Part shown: in pieces, positions 18,188-27,288 of the stretch
Position numbering within the stretch: the first letter of the stretch is position 1
Layout of the letters: each line of letters opens with the position of its first letter
Source of the DNA: Cyclobacteriaceae bacterium
Lineage (GTDB): Bacteria; Bacteroidota; Bacteroidia; Cytophagales; Cyclobacteriaceae
Length of the DNA: 64,000 nucleotides
Direction of reading: 5' to 3'
NCBI GenBank assembly: GCA_958296015.1
Contig: CATQIH010000029.1
Coordinates: 124,001 to 188,000 of the forward strand
Notes under the pieces: model-generated
Told to the model about the DNA's origin: nothing
Database searches by the model: none
What the model saw: the letters and a program-made list of their open reading frames with translations, nothing else
Made by a program: the position numbers and the translations under genes

Positions 18188-19500
18188 TCAGAAAACCGGA
18201 TACCTAAGGTTTCCAATTCTTTCATCACAGGCTGATAAATTTCCCGTATGGTTGGTATCAGCAATCCTTTGGTAGTAATGCTGTTTTCTAACACCAATTT
18301 AGCTGCAATGCCCAGAGGGTATCCCACTGTCTTTGCCATGCCTGTTAGGCCGGATTCGCCGGTCGTGATCAGGGAGGAAATAGTTTGCTGCTCTTTACCG
18401 TCCACTTCATACATCAGCTGGTGTTGCATCACAATCATATCCTGGTCTTGTATATCTGCTTTCCATTTGCTTTCCAGCAACTGCTGCACAACATCCGCAG
18501 GCGTAGCCTGTGCTAAGCCTATGGGCGCATCATCAAAAAGCCCCAACCAGCGCATTTTCTGCACAGTATCCGACAAAATATCAATGCCAGTGTACTGGCA
18601 AAAGTTAGTAACTACATCGTCTTCGCTGTAGGGAAGGTACGTTTGGAGAAACTCCGCATAAGTCATCTGCTCTACATGATATACCTGGTAGCTGTCGTCT
18701 GTGAGGCCAAGCTGAACCAGCGTATGCCAGGCAGCACAAAAGCCCGGCCTGCGCAATGTACCCCGCAAAATGGTGGTTGCTTCACCTAGTCCATATAAAC
18801 CCTGGTAGTGCAATGAGTCACGATTGGGATATGCCTCAAAAGCACCATAGCCCGGTATGTCAATCTTGGTGGTCCTTTTGAATAACTGGTGATGCGGAAT
18901 ATTTTTGTATTGGCCTTTATACAGGTACTGGGCTACGGTACCCCGGCCTGCCAGCACTACATTGCGCGGGTTCCAGGTAAATTTATACTGCCATGGATTA
19001 TCATCAGAGCCGGGAGCCATAAGTCCACCACAAAAAGACTGAAAGGATCGGATCTTACCCCCTTTTTCATGAATGCTATCAATCATCTGCATGGCCGACA
19101 TATGATCTATTCCCGGATCAAGGCCACATTCATATAAAAAAGTCAGACCTTTGTCCGCTATCTGCGGAGCAAGCTTTCTGATGGCCTCGTCTATATAAGA
19201 TGCAGTCAGCAGTGGCTTTCCAAGCTCCAGACAAGCCATAGCAATGTGTATGTGCAACCTGGCGGGCAGCATAGAAATGACCAGATCTGCCGGTTGCAGT
19301 AATTTCGAGCCTACAGGAGCATCGAAAATATCCGCCAATGTTGCCGTTACGTTTGGATACTTGCTGGCGTAAGCCTCTACGATGTCGGGCACACTGTCTG
19401 TCACTGTTATTTGCCATTGCTTTTTGCTTCCTTCCTGACTAAGGTAGGCGATGAGAGCAGCAGAAGAACGGCCTGCTCCGATGATCAGAATATGTTTCAT
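18178..19500 (-). CDS. Saccharopine dehydrogenase (L-glutamate-forming)
   Basis: A 440-residue oxidoreductase matching the SDH half of animal and plant LKR/SDH and fungal Lys9. It cleaves saccharopine to 2-aminoadipate-6-semialdehyde and glutamate. Seen: an N-terminal Rossmann motif HILIIGAGRSSAALIAYL, LVISMLPARLHIHIA, LTASYIDEAI, and the conserved YECGLDPGIDHMSAM, FQSFCGGLMAPGSDDNPWQY and TGMAKTVGYPLGIAA segments. It is divergent from the lysine-forming saccharopine dehydrogenase, with 117 bp between starts. The catabolic direction is supported by the ALDH7 and DUF1338 neighbours. Confidence 0.9.
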   Translation of the reverse strand: MKHILIIGAGRSSAALIAYLSQEGSKKQWQITVTDSVPDIVEAYASKYPNVTATLADIFDAPVGSKLLQPADLVISMLPARLHIHIAMACLELGKPLLTASYIDEAIRKLAPQIADKGLTFLYECGLDPGIDHMSAMQMIDSIHEKGGKIRSFQSFCGGLMAPGSDDNPWQYKFTWNPRNVVLAGRGTVAQYLYKGQYKNIPHHQLFKRTTKIDIPGYGAFEAYPNRDSLHYQGLYGLGEATTILRGTLRRPGFCAAWHTLVQLGLTDDSYQVYHVEQMTYAEFLQTYLPYSEDDVVTNFCQYTGIDILSDTVQKMRWLGLFDDAPIGLAQATPADVVQQLLESKWKADIQDQDMIVMQHQLMYEVDGKEQQTISSLITTGESGLTGMAKTVGYPLGIAAKLVLENSITTKGLLIPTIREIYQPVMKELETLGIRFSDQK

Positions 19501-19617
19501 TATTATAATTTTTATACCTAAAGCGAATTTATGAAATATGGATTAACAATTGCTCATAAGCAAGTTTATAGTAATTGTTGACTAAATTTTCTTCTAAAAT
19601 AATTCGTTAATCTATAT

Positions 19618-20829
19618 ATGAAATCAACAAAAATCGCATTAATAAGGGAAGATAAAATACCTGTCGACCGAAGGGTCGCGCTTACACCTGAGCAGGCTGC
19701 TACTGTCCATAAGAGGTTTCCACAGGTAGAAGTTATTTGCCAGAGCAGTACTGCCAGGTGTTTTGATGATCAGGCTTATCGGGCAGAAGGCATAGAGGTA
19801 AAAGAAAATGTGAGCGACTGCGACATACTGATGGGCGTAAAAGAGGTGCCACTTCGTTCGTTGATTGCTGGGAAGACGTACCTGTTTTTCTCACATACCA
19901 TCAAAAAACAGCCTTACAACCGAAAGCTGCTGCAAGCCGTTCTGGCAAAGAATATCCGACTGATCGATTATGAGTGTCTCACAAATCAAAAGGGAGCGCG
20001 AATTGTGGCTTTTGGCAGGTTTGCAGGTATCGTCGGAGCGTATAATGCCTTGTATGCTTACGGCAAAAAACTTCAACTATACAATCTGCGCAGGGCTAAA
20101 GATTGCTTCGATTTGCAAGACCTCACCTCTGAGTACACTAAGGTCAAGCTTCCCCCGGTCAAAATAGCACTGACAGGTACTGGCAGGGTAGCCAAAGGCG
20201 CGAGAGAAGTGCTGGATAGGGTTGGGATTCAACAGGTGAGTCCTCAAGAATATCTGCAAAATATATACAATAGACCCGTATACACACAACTGAGCGTAAC
20301 AGATTATAATCGAAAGGTAGACAATACTTCCTTTGGGAAGCAGGAGTTTTATGCACACCCCGAACTATTCACTTCTGCTTTTCTACCATATGCGGCTGTG
20401 TCTGATATACTAATCGCCGGAGCTTACTGGGACAGCCATTCTCCCGTGCTGTTCACACGTAAGGAGATGCTAGGAGATAGTTTTACGATTAAAGTGGTAG
20501 CAGATATCACCTGTGACATTGGTGGGTCTATTCCTTCTACCAAGCAGCCTTCTACCATCGCACATCCTGTCTATGATTATGATCCTGCAACAGATAGTGT
20601 GATAGAAGAACCCTTTACTGATCAGCGTTATGTTTCTGTGATGGCTATAGACAACCTGCCTTCAGAGTTGCCAAGAGATGCTTCCCATGCATTTGGAAAA
20701 CAACTTATGGAAAAGGTATTGCCAGCCATGCTGAAAGAAGACACAGAAGAGATCATTAAAAGGGCTACTATTGCTGAGAATGGTCAGTTGACAGACAAAT
20801 ATGCCTACCTACAAGATTATGTTATGTAA
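19618..20829 (+). CDS. Saccharopine dehydrogenase (L-lysine-forming) / lysine-2-oxoglutarate reductase
   Basis: A 403-residue enzyme of the alanine dehydrogenase/PNT superfamily matching the LKR half of plant and animal LKR/SDH and Lys1. It condenses lysine with 2-oxoglutarate to saccharopine (reversible). Seen: the N-terminal DRRVALTPEQA motif, FFSHTIKKQPYNRKLLQ and NIRLIDYECL, which are LKR hallmarks, the nucleotide-binding IALTGTGRVAKGAREVL, and DITCDIGGSIPST. Sitting divergently beside the SDH gene, it completes the first two steps of the saccharopine pathway. Direction (catabolic or biosynthetic) is inferred from the neighbours. Confidence 0.9.
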   Translation: MKSTKIALIREDKIPVDRRVALTPEQAATVHKRFPQVEVICQSSTARCFDDQAYRAEGIEVKENVSDCDILMGVKEVPLRSLIAGKTYLFFSHTIKKQPYNRKLLQAVLAKNIRLIDYECLTNQKGARIVAFGRFAGIVGAYNALYAYGKKLQLYNLRRAKDCFDLQDLTSEYTKVKLPPVKIALTGTGRVAKGAREVLDRVGIQQVSPQEYLQNIYNRPVYTQLSVTDYNRKVDNTSFGKQEFYAHPELFTSAFLPYAAVSDILIAGAYWDSHSPVLFTRKEMLGDSFTIKVVADITCDIGGSIPSTKQPSTIAHPVYDYDPATDSVIEEPFTDQRYVSVMAIDNLPSELPRDASHAFGKQLMEKVLPAMLKEDTEEIIKRATIAENGQLTDKYAYLQDYVM

Positions 20830-20902
20830 ATCCGGCTATAGGTATTATCAGCCCGCGTCAGGTAGGAAAGGCGACATTAGCAAAACAACTTATTACTACC
20901 CC

Positions 20903-20935
20903 AAAAAAGGCACTGATAGTAAATCAATGCCTTTT
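20903..20935. terminator. Bidirectional intrinsic terminator between the lysine-forming saccharopine dehydrogenase and rho
   Basis: An 8-bp stem, AAAAGGCA with TGCCTTTT and a 15-nt loop, flanked by A and T runs on the two sides. It lies between two convergent genes. Confidence 0.8.
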
Positions 20936-20960
20936 CTCGAATGCTTGTTTTGAGTATAAG

Positions 20961-22757
20961 TTATCCGTTCATAGAAACCAGGAACTCATCGTTGTCCCGT
21001 GTGCCTTTCATTCTGTTCAGTAAGAACTCAATAGCTTCCTGAGAGGTCATGTCAGCCATGAGCTTACGCAATATCCATACACGGCTCAGTTCTTCTTTCT
21101 CCATCAGCAGATCTTCGCGGCGTGTACCTGATGCTGGCACATCGATGGCCGGGTAGATACGCTTGTTAGAAAGTTTTCTATCAAGTTGAAGTTCCATGTT
21201 ACCAGTACCTTTAAATTCCTCAAAGATTACTTCATCCATTTTAGACCCTGTTTCTATCAGTGCGGTAGCAATGATGGTCAGCGAACCACCGTTTTCAACA
21301 TTTCTGGCAGCACCAAAAAACCGTTTAGGCTTATGCAAAGCGTTAGCATCCACACCACCGGAGAGAATTTTGCCGGAAGAAGGCACCGTTGTATTGTATG
21401 CACGAGCCAGGCGAGTGATGGAGTCGAGCAGTATCACCACATCGTGACCGGACTCTACCATGCGTTTGGCCTTTTCCAGCACGATGCTGGCTACTTTTAC
21501 GTGTTTTTCGGCTTGTTCGTCAAATGTAGAGGCTACTACTTCTGCATTTACGCTCCTGGCCATATCCGTTACCTCTTCAGGCCGCTCATCAATCAGCAGT
21601 ACAATCAGGTAAACCTCCGGATGATTTTCTGCAATGGCGTTGGCCAGTTCTTTAAGAAGTACTGTTTTACCAGACTTGGGTTGTGATACAATCATACCAC
21701 GCTGACCTTTACCGATTGGCGCAAATAAGTCAAGAATACGGGTAGAGTAATATCCTGCTTTGGTTTGCAGGTTCAGCCTTTCATTAGGGAAAAGCGGTGT
21801 CAGGTATTCAAACTGTACACGGTCGCGGATTTCGTCTGTAGTTTTTCCGTTAACAGATTCAACTCTGAGCAGGGCAAAATATTTTTCTCCTTCTTTGGGA
21901 GGGCGTATTTGTCCTCGGACAGAATCTCCAGTTTTCAGGCCAAAAAGCTTGATCTGCGAAGGTGACACATAAATATCGTCAGGGCTGGCAAGATAGTGAT
22001 AATCAGCAGAACGAAGGAAACCATAGCCATCCTGCATAATTTCCAATACTCCTTCATTGACGATGAGGCCGTCAAACTCCTTGATATTGACTTTAGGAGG
22101 ATGGCTGGGTTCGTTCTTTTTTCTGTACTCTTTGGGTTCTTTCCTGATCCTGGGATTTTCTTGAGTCTCCACCTCTTCAGTCTTTTCTACCTTTTCAGTC
22201 TTTTCTACCTTTTCACGTTCTTTGAAAGAAGGGGAACTGCCAGAGGAAGGTCTGCTTCCTGCACTTTTGGTTTTGATATCGAAAGACTCTAAAAGCTCAT
22301 GGGTAGAGGCAAGCTTATCATCATTATCGTCATTACCATTGTCTGCTTGGTCATTATCCTCGTCTAAAAGGTTTTTAGCAGCAAGATCATTACGATTTGT
22401 CGGTTCCTCTCCATCAGCTGTGTCGTTTTCCTGGTCGGCTACGTTCTCACGCTTTATCCTTCTACGCTTATTAAGACGGTCATCCTTCTTTTTCTCTCTT
22501 TTGATAGGCTTTGGGGCAGATTCCTGTTCGGGGGCGGCTTCAATGGATTCAGGTTCGGCGGCAGGCTCAGGTTGAGAAGTGGGTTCTGTCACTTTCTTTT
22601 TAGGAAGCTGCTCTTCTGGCAGGATCGCTTGCTGATCCAAAATCTTATAGATCAGATCTTTTTTGTTATATTTTTTGTTGTTTTTTACGCCCAATTCGTC
22701 GGCTATCTCCCTGAGTTCGGAAAGGAGCCTGACTTGTAGTTCCTCAATATTATACAT
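20961..22757 (-). CDS. rho: Transcription termination factor Rho
   Basis: A 598-residue hexameric RNA helicase that terminates transcription. Seen: N-terminal Rho_N helical domain (about 1-45, [20 protein letters not shown]), a very long, charged and low-complexity insertion (about 50-235, rich in Glu, Lys, Pro, Ser with [13 protein letters not shown] repeats), the CSD-like RNA-binding domain ([19 protein letters not shown]), the P-loop [14 protein letters not shown], and [17 protein letters not shown]. coli Rho is 419 residues; the excess is the insertion. Such disordered insertions are known in Bacteroidota Rho proteins, where they affect condensate formation and regulation. The start codon is the ATG at 22757. 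Confidence 0.96.
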   Translation of the reverse strand: MYNIEELQVRLLSELREIADELGVKNNKKYNKKDLIYKILDQQAILPEEQLPKKKVTEPTSQPEPAAEPESIEAAPEQESAPKPIKREKKKDDRLNKRRRIKRENVADQENDTADGEEPTNRNDLAAKNLLDEDNDQADNGNDDNDDKLASTHELLESFDIKTKSAGSRPSSGSSPSFKEREKVEKTEKVEKTEEVETQENPRIRKEPKEYRKKNEPSHPPKVNIKEFDGLIVNEGVLEIMQDGYGFLRSADYHYLASPDDIYVSPSQIKLFGLKTGDSVRGQIRPPKEGEKYFALLRVESVNGKTTDEIRDRVQFEYLTPLFPNERLNLQTKAGYYSTRILDLFAPIGKGQRGMIVSQPKSGKTVLLKELANAIAENHPEVYLIVLLIDERPEEVTDMARSVNAEVVASTFDEQAEKHVKVASIVLEKAKRMVESGHDVVILLDSITRLARAYNTTVPSSGKILSGGVDANALHKPKRFFGAARNVENGGSLTIIATALIETGSKMDEVIFEEFKGTGNMELQLDRKLSNKRIYPAIDVPASGTRREDLLMEKEELSRVWILRKLMADMTSQEAIEFLLNRMKGTRDNDEFLVSMNG

Positions 22758-22941
22758 ATGAAATTAAGTGATGGTGAAGGTTTGTGGTAACCTTGGTGTC
22801 GGAATGATTAAAATGATTATACGGTATTCAAAAAAACAACGCAATGTAGTGAAGCAGCGGCTTTTAGGAAGTCAACACGCAGTAATGCTGAATTGTGATG
22901 CAATTATATAGTAAGTGTCTATAATTGTCAAGAAAAAAATA

Positions 22942-22949
22942 TAATTTTG
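22942..22949 (+). promoter_or_regulatory. Candidate -7 element upstream of serS
   Basis: TAATTTTG fits TAnnTTTG, 80 nt ahead of the serS ATG. No TTTG lies at the expected distance upstream (ATTG at 22924-22927 is 14 nt away), so this is tentative. Confidence 0.3.
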
Positions 22950-23029
22950 TCATCTACAAAACACATGGCTGATCAGCTTAACTTTTCAGCTATCTATACT
23001 ATGTTACTTCAACATAATTATTACGAATA

Positions 23030-24304
23030 ATGTTGCATATTGCTTATATAAAAGACAATAAAGATCAGGTCATTAAAGGTTTAGAAAAAAGATTTTTCCC
23101 GGATGCAGCACAGACAATAGACGCTGTACTTATGCTGGACCAGCAAAGGCGCAATACAAAGGCTGCTCTTGAGGAAGTGCTGGCAGAGTCTAACAATGCC
23201 GCAAAAACTATCGGTTTGCTTCTCAAAGCAGGAAATAAACAGGAAGCAGAAGTAGCCAAAGCGCGTACAGCTACCCTCAAAGAACAGAGTAAGGAACTAA
23301 CTTCGCTGCTTCGGCAATACGAAGATGAGCTAACACAAACTCTATACAACATTCCCAACGTACCTCACCTAACAGTGCCATCAGGCCGAACAGCAGAAGA
23401 CAACGAAGTACTGTATCAGTATGGACAACCTCCTGCTTTAGACGAAAACGCGTTGCCTCATTGGGAACTGATCACCAAATACGATATCATTGATTTTGAT
23501 CTGGGCAACAAAATTACAGGTGCAGGCTTTCCTGTATACAAGGGAAAAGGAGCCAGACTACAACGTGCCCTTGTTAATTTCTTTCTGGATGAAGCACAGC
23601 AGGCAGGCTACACAGAAATACAACCTCCTATTGTGGTAAACGAACAGTCTGGCTACAGTACCGGGCAGTTGCCGGATAAGGAAGGCCAAATGTACGAGAT
23701 CACAGAAGAAAAATTATATCTGATCCCTACCGCTGAAGTGCCTATTACCAATTTGTACAGAGATGTCATCTTAAAAGAGGAACAATTGCCTGTCAAAAAT
23801 GCCGGTTATACGCCTTGTTTCAGACGTGAGGCTGGGTCGTGGGGTGCGCATGTAAGAGGGCTGAACCGTTTGCATCAGTTTGACAAAGTAGAGCTTGTAC
23901 AGATACAGCATCCAGACAGGTCTTACTCTACGCTTGAGGAAATGTCTGTGTATGTTCGGCAGTTGCTGGAGAAGCTGGAATTGCCTTACCGAGTTTTAAA
24001 ACTTTGTGCCGGTGACCTGGGCTTTACTTCTACCATGACTTATGATATGGAAGTATACTCTGGCGCACAAAAGAGATGGCTGGAAGTGAGTTCGGTGAGC
24101 AATTTTGAAGCTTATCAGGCCAACAGGCTCAAGCTAAGGTTCAAGGACAACAAGAAACAGACGAGGCTTTTACATACCCTCAACGGCAGCGCCCTTGCCT
24201 TGCCACGTATTGTAGCGGCTATATTGGAAAACAACCAGACCAGCAATGGCATCACTATTCCAAAGGTGCTACGTCCGTATACCGGATTTGATAAAATAGC
24301 CTAA
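23030..24304 (+). CDS. serS: Serine--tRNA ligase
   Basis: A 424-residue class II aminoacyl-tRNA synthetase that charges tRNA-Ser. Seen: an N-terminal antiparallel coiled-coil arm (about 30-105) for the tRNA long variable arm, motif 2 in PCFRREAGSWGAHVRGLNRL, and motif 3 in GSALALPRIVAAILEN close to the C terminus. Length is typical. The transcript is preceded by a 270-bp gap that holds only a tentative -7 element. It is separated from the next gene by 62 bp. Confidence 0.97.
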   Translation: MLHIAYIKDNKDQVIKGLEKRFFPDAAQTIDAVLMLDQQRRNTKAALEEVLAESNNAAKTIGLLLKAGNKQEAEVAKARTATLKEQSKELTSLLRQYEDELTQTLYNIPNVPHLTVPSGRTAEDNEVLYQYGQPPALDENALPHWELITKYDIIDFDLGNKITGAGFPVYKGKGARLQRALVNFFLDEAQQAGYTEIQPPIVVNEQSGYSTGQLPDKEGQMYEITEEKLYLIPTAEVPITNLYRDVILKEEQLPVKNAGYTPCFRREAGSWGAHVRGLNRLHQFDKVELVQIQHPDRSYSTLEEMSVYVRQLLEKLELPYRVLKLCAGDLGFTSTMTYDMEVYSGAQKRWLEVSSVSNFEAYQANRLKLRFKDNKKQTRLLHTLNGSALALPRIVAAILENNQTSNGITIPKVLRPYTGFDKIA

Positions 24305-24366
24305 GACCTATCATTATAAGACACCTATCAGATCATGAACATAATTACAATATCTGCACCTATTAT

Positions 24367-25422
24367 ATGAAGTTTTTGCTAACAACGGTCAGTTGTGTTT
24401 TTATTGTAGCTACGTTGCTCCCTCTGATCAAAAAGGATCACTGGATGATCAGAGCTTTTGACTTCCCACATGTTCAAATTACTATTATCAACGTTGTGCT
24501 GTTTGTTCTACAATTAGTCTTTCTCGATACAAATTCCTGGATTGACATCAGCGTTACGGTGGCGTTGGCACTGTGTATTCTATATCAATGTGTCATCATT
24601 TTTCCTTATACGCCCATAGCTTCACCTAAAATTTATAATGGAAGTGCAAAAGAAGTAAAAGAAGGTATAAGCCTGATGGTGACCAATGTGCTCATGGATA
24701 ATAAGCATGCAGAAAAGTGTATAAAAATTATTCAGCATAACCATCCAGATGTTCTGTTGATGATAGAAACCAATCAATGGTGGAAAGAACAAATCAGAGA
24801 TGTTGTTGAGAAGGAATATGAGTATCGTATAGAGTATCCGTTAGAAAACACATATGGCATGTTGCTCTATGCTAAATTCCCTTTGAAAGACAGCGACATT
24901 AAATTTCTGATCAAAAAAGATGTTCCGTCTTTTCATACAACACTGGTTTTACCTTCCGGACTGGAGATTTTTCTTCATTGTATTCATCCGGAGCCTCCAG
25001 CACCTACTCAGAGTGAATATTCTACAGAAAGAGATGCCGAACTGCTAATTGTAGGCAAAGAAATCATCAATCCCGCCAAACCTACCATTGTTGCCGGGGA
25101 CCTAAATGATGTAGCATGGTCTTACACAACGCGGTTGTTTATCAAGATCAGTCAGTTGCTTGACCCACGTATGGGGAGAGGCTTTTTCAGCACTTTTCAT
25201 GCTGGTTATCCACTGATGCGCTGGCCTTTAGACCATGTGTTTCTATCAAGCCACTTCAAGCTGCTGGATATTCAGCGGTTGCCCTATTATGGTTCAGACC
25301 ATTTCCCTATTTTCATCAAAATAGGGTATAATCCGGATATCAAGCAAGATCAAAAGCCTGATGAACCTGACGAAGACGCAGAAGAAATGGCACAGGAAAA
25401 AATTGAAAAAGTAGAAGAATAA
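24367..25422 (+). CDS. Membrane-anchored endonuclease/exonuclease/phosphatase-family protein
   Basis: A 351-residue protein with three hydrophobic segments at the N terminus (about 2-19, 35-52, 58-80) followed by an EEP-fold catalytic domain. Seen: VLLMIETNQWW (metal-binding Glu), GDLNDVAWSYTTRLF (GDLND motif), PLDHVFLSSHF and GSDHFPIFIKI with the catalytic Asp-His. Family members are Mg-dependent hydrolases of phosphodiesters, including nucleic acids, sphingomyelin and inositol phosphates; the substrate cannot be told here. A Glu/Asp-rich tail ends the protein. Confidence 0.85.
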   Translation: MKFLLTTVSCVFIVATLLPLIKKDHWMIRAFDFPHVQITIINVVLFVLQLVFLDTNSWIDISVTVALALCILYQCVIIFPYTPIASPKIYNGSAKEVKEGISLMVTNVLMDNKHAEKCIKIIQHNHPDVLLMIETNQWWKEQIRDVVEKEYEYRIEYPLENTYGMLLYAKFPLKDSDIKFLIKKDVPSFHTTLVLPSGLEIFLHCIHPEPPAPTQSEYSTERDAELLIVGKEIINPAKPTIVAGDLNDVAWSYTTRLFIKISQLLDPRMGRGFFSTFHAGYPLMRWPLDHVFLSSHFKLLDIQRLPYYGSDHFPIFIKIGYNPDIKQDQKPDEPDEDAEEMAQEKIEKVEE

Positions 25423-25437
25423 GCCAACGCCAAAAAG

Positions 25438-25791
25438 CTATTTTGTACCAAGTTCGCGCAGCACTTCCTCACAGTATTTCTCTACTTTTGTTATAATAAT
25501 GCTCAGTTCTTCTACGTGTAGCGTATCCGACGATAGTATGGTTTTGCTTCTGTCGATCTCTCCGGCAATATCGTTCATATCAAACATCAAGAATGTTGTA
25601 CGGTATTTATGACTGATAAAGGAAAGCTCCTGCGTATTTTGTGTAGTGATGATGGTAGCAAACTTTTCTTTTAGCTCTCTAAAGCTATGTGTGTACAAAC
25701 GAACAAGTTCCTGTTCAAAATCTGTATCTCCCTCAGCCAGCGCACTTATTTTGTGCAACACGTTATATCTATCTAAATCCATTAGCATCAC
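25438..25791 (-). CDS. Hpt-domain-like phosphotransfer protein
   Basis: A 117-residue all-helical protein. SFISHKYRTTFLMFDM, with His61 followed by Lys and a small/hydrophobic pattern, matches the phospho-accepting His helix of HPt domains (usually HxLKG), although the LKG part is replaced by YRT. Ends are polar. It is the last gene of a six-gene minus-strand series, 19 nt after the GT2 gene, and could transfer phosphate to the response regulator encoded in the same locus. Met4 may be the true start. Family assignment is moderate. Confidence 0.65.
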   Translation of the reverse strand: MMLMDLDRYNVLHKISALAEGDTDFEQELVRLYTHSFRELKEKFATIITTQNTQELSFISHKYRTTFLMFDMNDIAGEIDRSKTILSSDTLHVEELSIIITKVEKYCEEVLRELGTK

Positions 25792-25810
25792 GTTTACTCA
25801 AAAGAATAGG

Positions 25811-27280
25811 TTAGGCTGTATATGATGCCTTCGCCTTTTTCCGGTGTTCCCTTGTATCCATTGTTCCAAAGCCCTTTCGCTGCATTTCGCCCCAGCTCTT
25901 TTTTCCTAGTAGCAAATATATATTTCCTTGAATAGAAGAAAAAAGGATAACCGGATGGTATAACAATGGTTCTAAAAAAGCAGTAAAAACCAGCCTGAAT
26001 GTATCAGACTTCTTTGCGTATTTGTAATAAGAAAATTCTTCTGCTATCAGTGCCAGGATAGAAAGGAATACGGCAAAGGAATATACTACAGCCAACAAGG
26101 CAAGAAAGTTTGCCCAACTGATAACTCCGGAGACAGTCAGTATTAAAAAGTAAGCAATTCCGATAATTTCTATAAATGGTGCCAAAAATTCAAATGCCAG
26201 CCAGTAGGGGTAGCTGAGGAACCCCATCAGCTTATATTTTGGGTTTAAGAACACTCCTCTATGCCTCAACAACGTTTCTGCACTTCCACGTGCCCATCTG
26301 TTTCTTTGTTTTGCCAGTGTACCGAGGGTAGAAGGTGCTTCTGTCCAGCACAAAGGGTCCGGAATATAGCTGACCTTATAAGATTGCTTAGTCTGATGCA
26401 TATACCTTCTCATACGCACGATCAGTTCCATATCTTCTCCAACGGTTTTGGTATAATAGCCACCCGCTTTTATGGCAATCTCACGGTCAAACAACCCAAA
26501 GGCACCTGATACAATCAGCAAACCATTGAGTTTGCTCCAGGCCAGCCGGGAAAGTAAAAATACTCTGAGGTACTCTAACGCCTGAAACCGCGCAAGCAAT
26601 GAAGTAGGCAAATGAACTTTCACCAAATTTCCATCCTCAATGGTACAGGAATTGGCTATTCTGACTACGGCACCCGTAGCAATTACTTTGGTTTTTGATT
26701 GCAGATAGGGTTTCACCATTTTCAAAAGTGCATCGGGTGCCAGAATAGAATCCGCATCTAAAGTAGCTACCAATTTATTGTTAGAAACATTCAGACCAGC
26801 GTTCAGGGCATCTGCTTTCCCTCCGTTGTCTTTGTCAACGATAATAAGTTTTTTAAAAGCTTTATGGCGCGATTGATATACCTGGTGAACCTGCTGCGTT
26901 GGTATTCTCGATTGCGTAGAATAAGCTACAGGAATCAGGCTGAAATACTCAATAATTTTTTCCAGGGAATCATCTTTGCTGCCATCGTTCACTACAATGA
27001 CGTTGTAGTTGTTGTACCTTAAGGAAAGTAGCGAGCGCAGGCTGTCGATGATAGTTTTGCCTTCGTTATACATCGGAACCACCAGCGAGACAGCCGGTAC
27101 CAGAGGAGAAGCCAGTATTACGTTGTTTTCTGATACGCTGCTCCTCCTGATGTATGAACGGGTATGAAAGAATGAGAATATGGCCAAAAGCAGATAAGAC
27201 ATACCAAGCACAGTGGCATATACAAATATTACCTCTTCGGCAATGAACGTAATTGTTTGGGTAGTAAAACCTGTCATCAT
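25811..27280 (-). CDS. Processive family 2 glycosyltransferase (exopolysaccharide synthase-like)
   Basis: A 489-residue inner-membrane glycosyltransferase resembling PgaC/YaiP/BcsA-type synthases. Seen: one N-terminal membrane segment (about 15-37), LVVPMYNEGKTIIDSL, the DGSKDDS nucleotide-binding motif, TLDADSIL (DxD), the catalytic GEDMELIVR, QRNRW (QxxRW processivity motif at about 330), and three or four C-terminal membrane segments. It has no PilZ domain. It would polymerise an activated sugar, probably UDP-linked, while extruding the chain. It sits between the HEAT-repeat and Hpt genes with 8- and 19-nt gaps, so the cluster is probably one operon. Confidence 0.92.
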   Translation of the reverse strand: MMTGFTTQTITFIAEEVIFVYATVLGMSYLLLAIFSFFHTRSYIRRSSVSENNVILASPLVPAVSLVVPMYNEGKTIIDSLRSLLSLRYNNYNVIVVNDGSKDDSLEKIIEYFSLIPVAYSTQSRIPTQQVHQVYQSRHKAFKKLIIVDKDNGGKADALNAGLNVSNNKLVATLDADSILAPDALLKMVKPYLQSKTKVIATGAVVRIANSCTIEDGNLVKVHLPTSLLARFQALEYLRVFLLSRLAWSKLNGLLIVSGAFGLFDREIAIKAGGYYTKTVGEDMELIVRMRRYMHQTKQSYKVSYIPDPLCWTEAPSTLGTLAKQRNRWARGSAETLLRHRGVFLNPKYKLMGFLSYPYWLAFEFLAPFIEIIGIAYFLILTVSGVISWANFLALLAVVYSFAVFLSILALIAEEFSYYKYAKKSDTFRLVFTAFLEPLLYHPVILFSSIQGNIYLLLGKKSWGEMQRKGFGTMDTREHRKKAKASYTA

Positions 27281-27288
27281 AAGCGTGG

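Noticed and set aside
21186-21686. 166-residue plus-strand frame opposite rho
   Set aside because: Antisense shadow; the minus-strand Rho domains are unmistakable.
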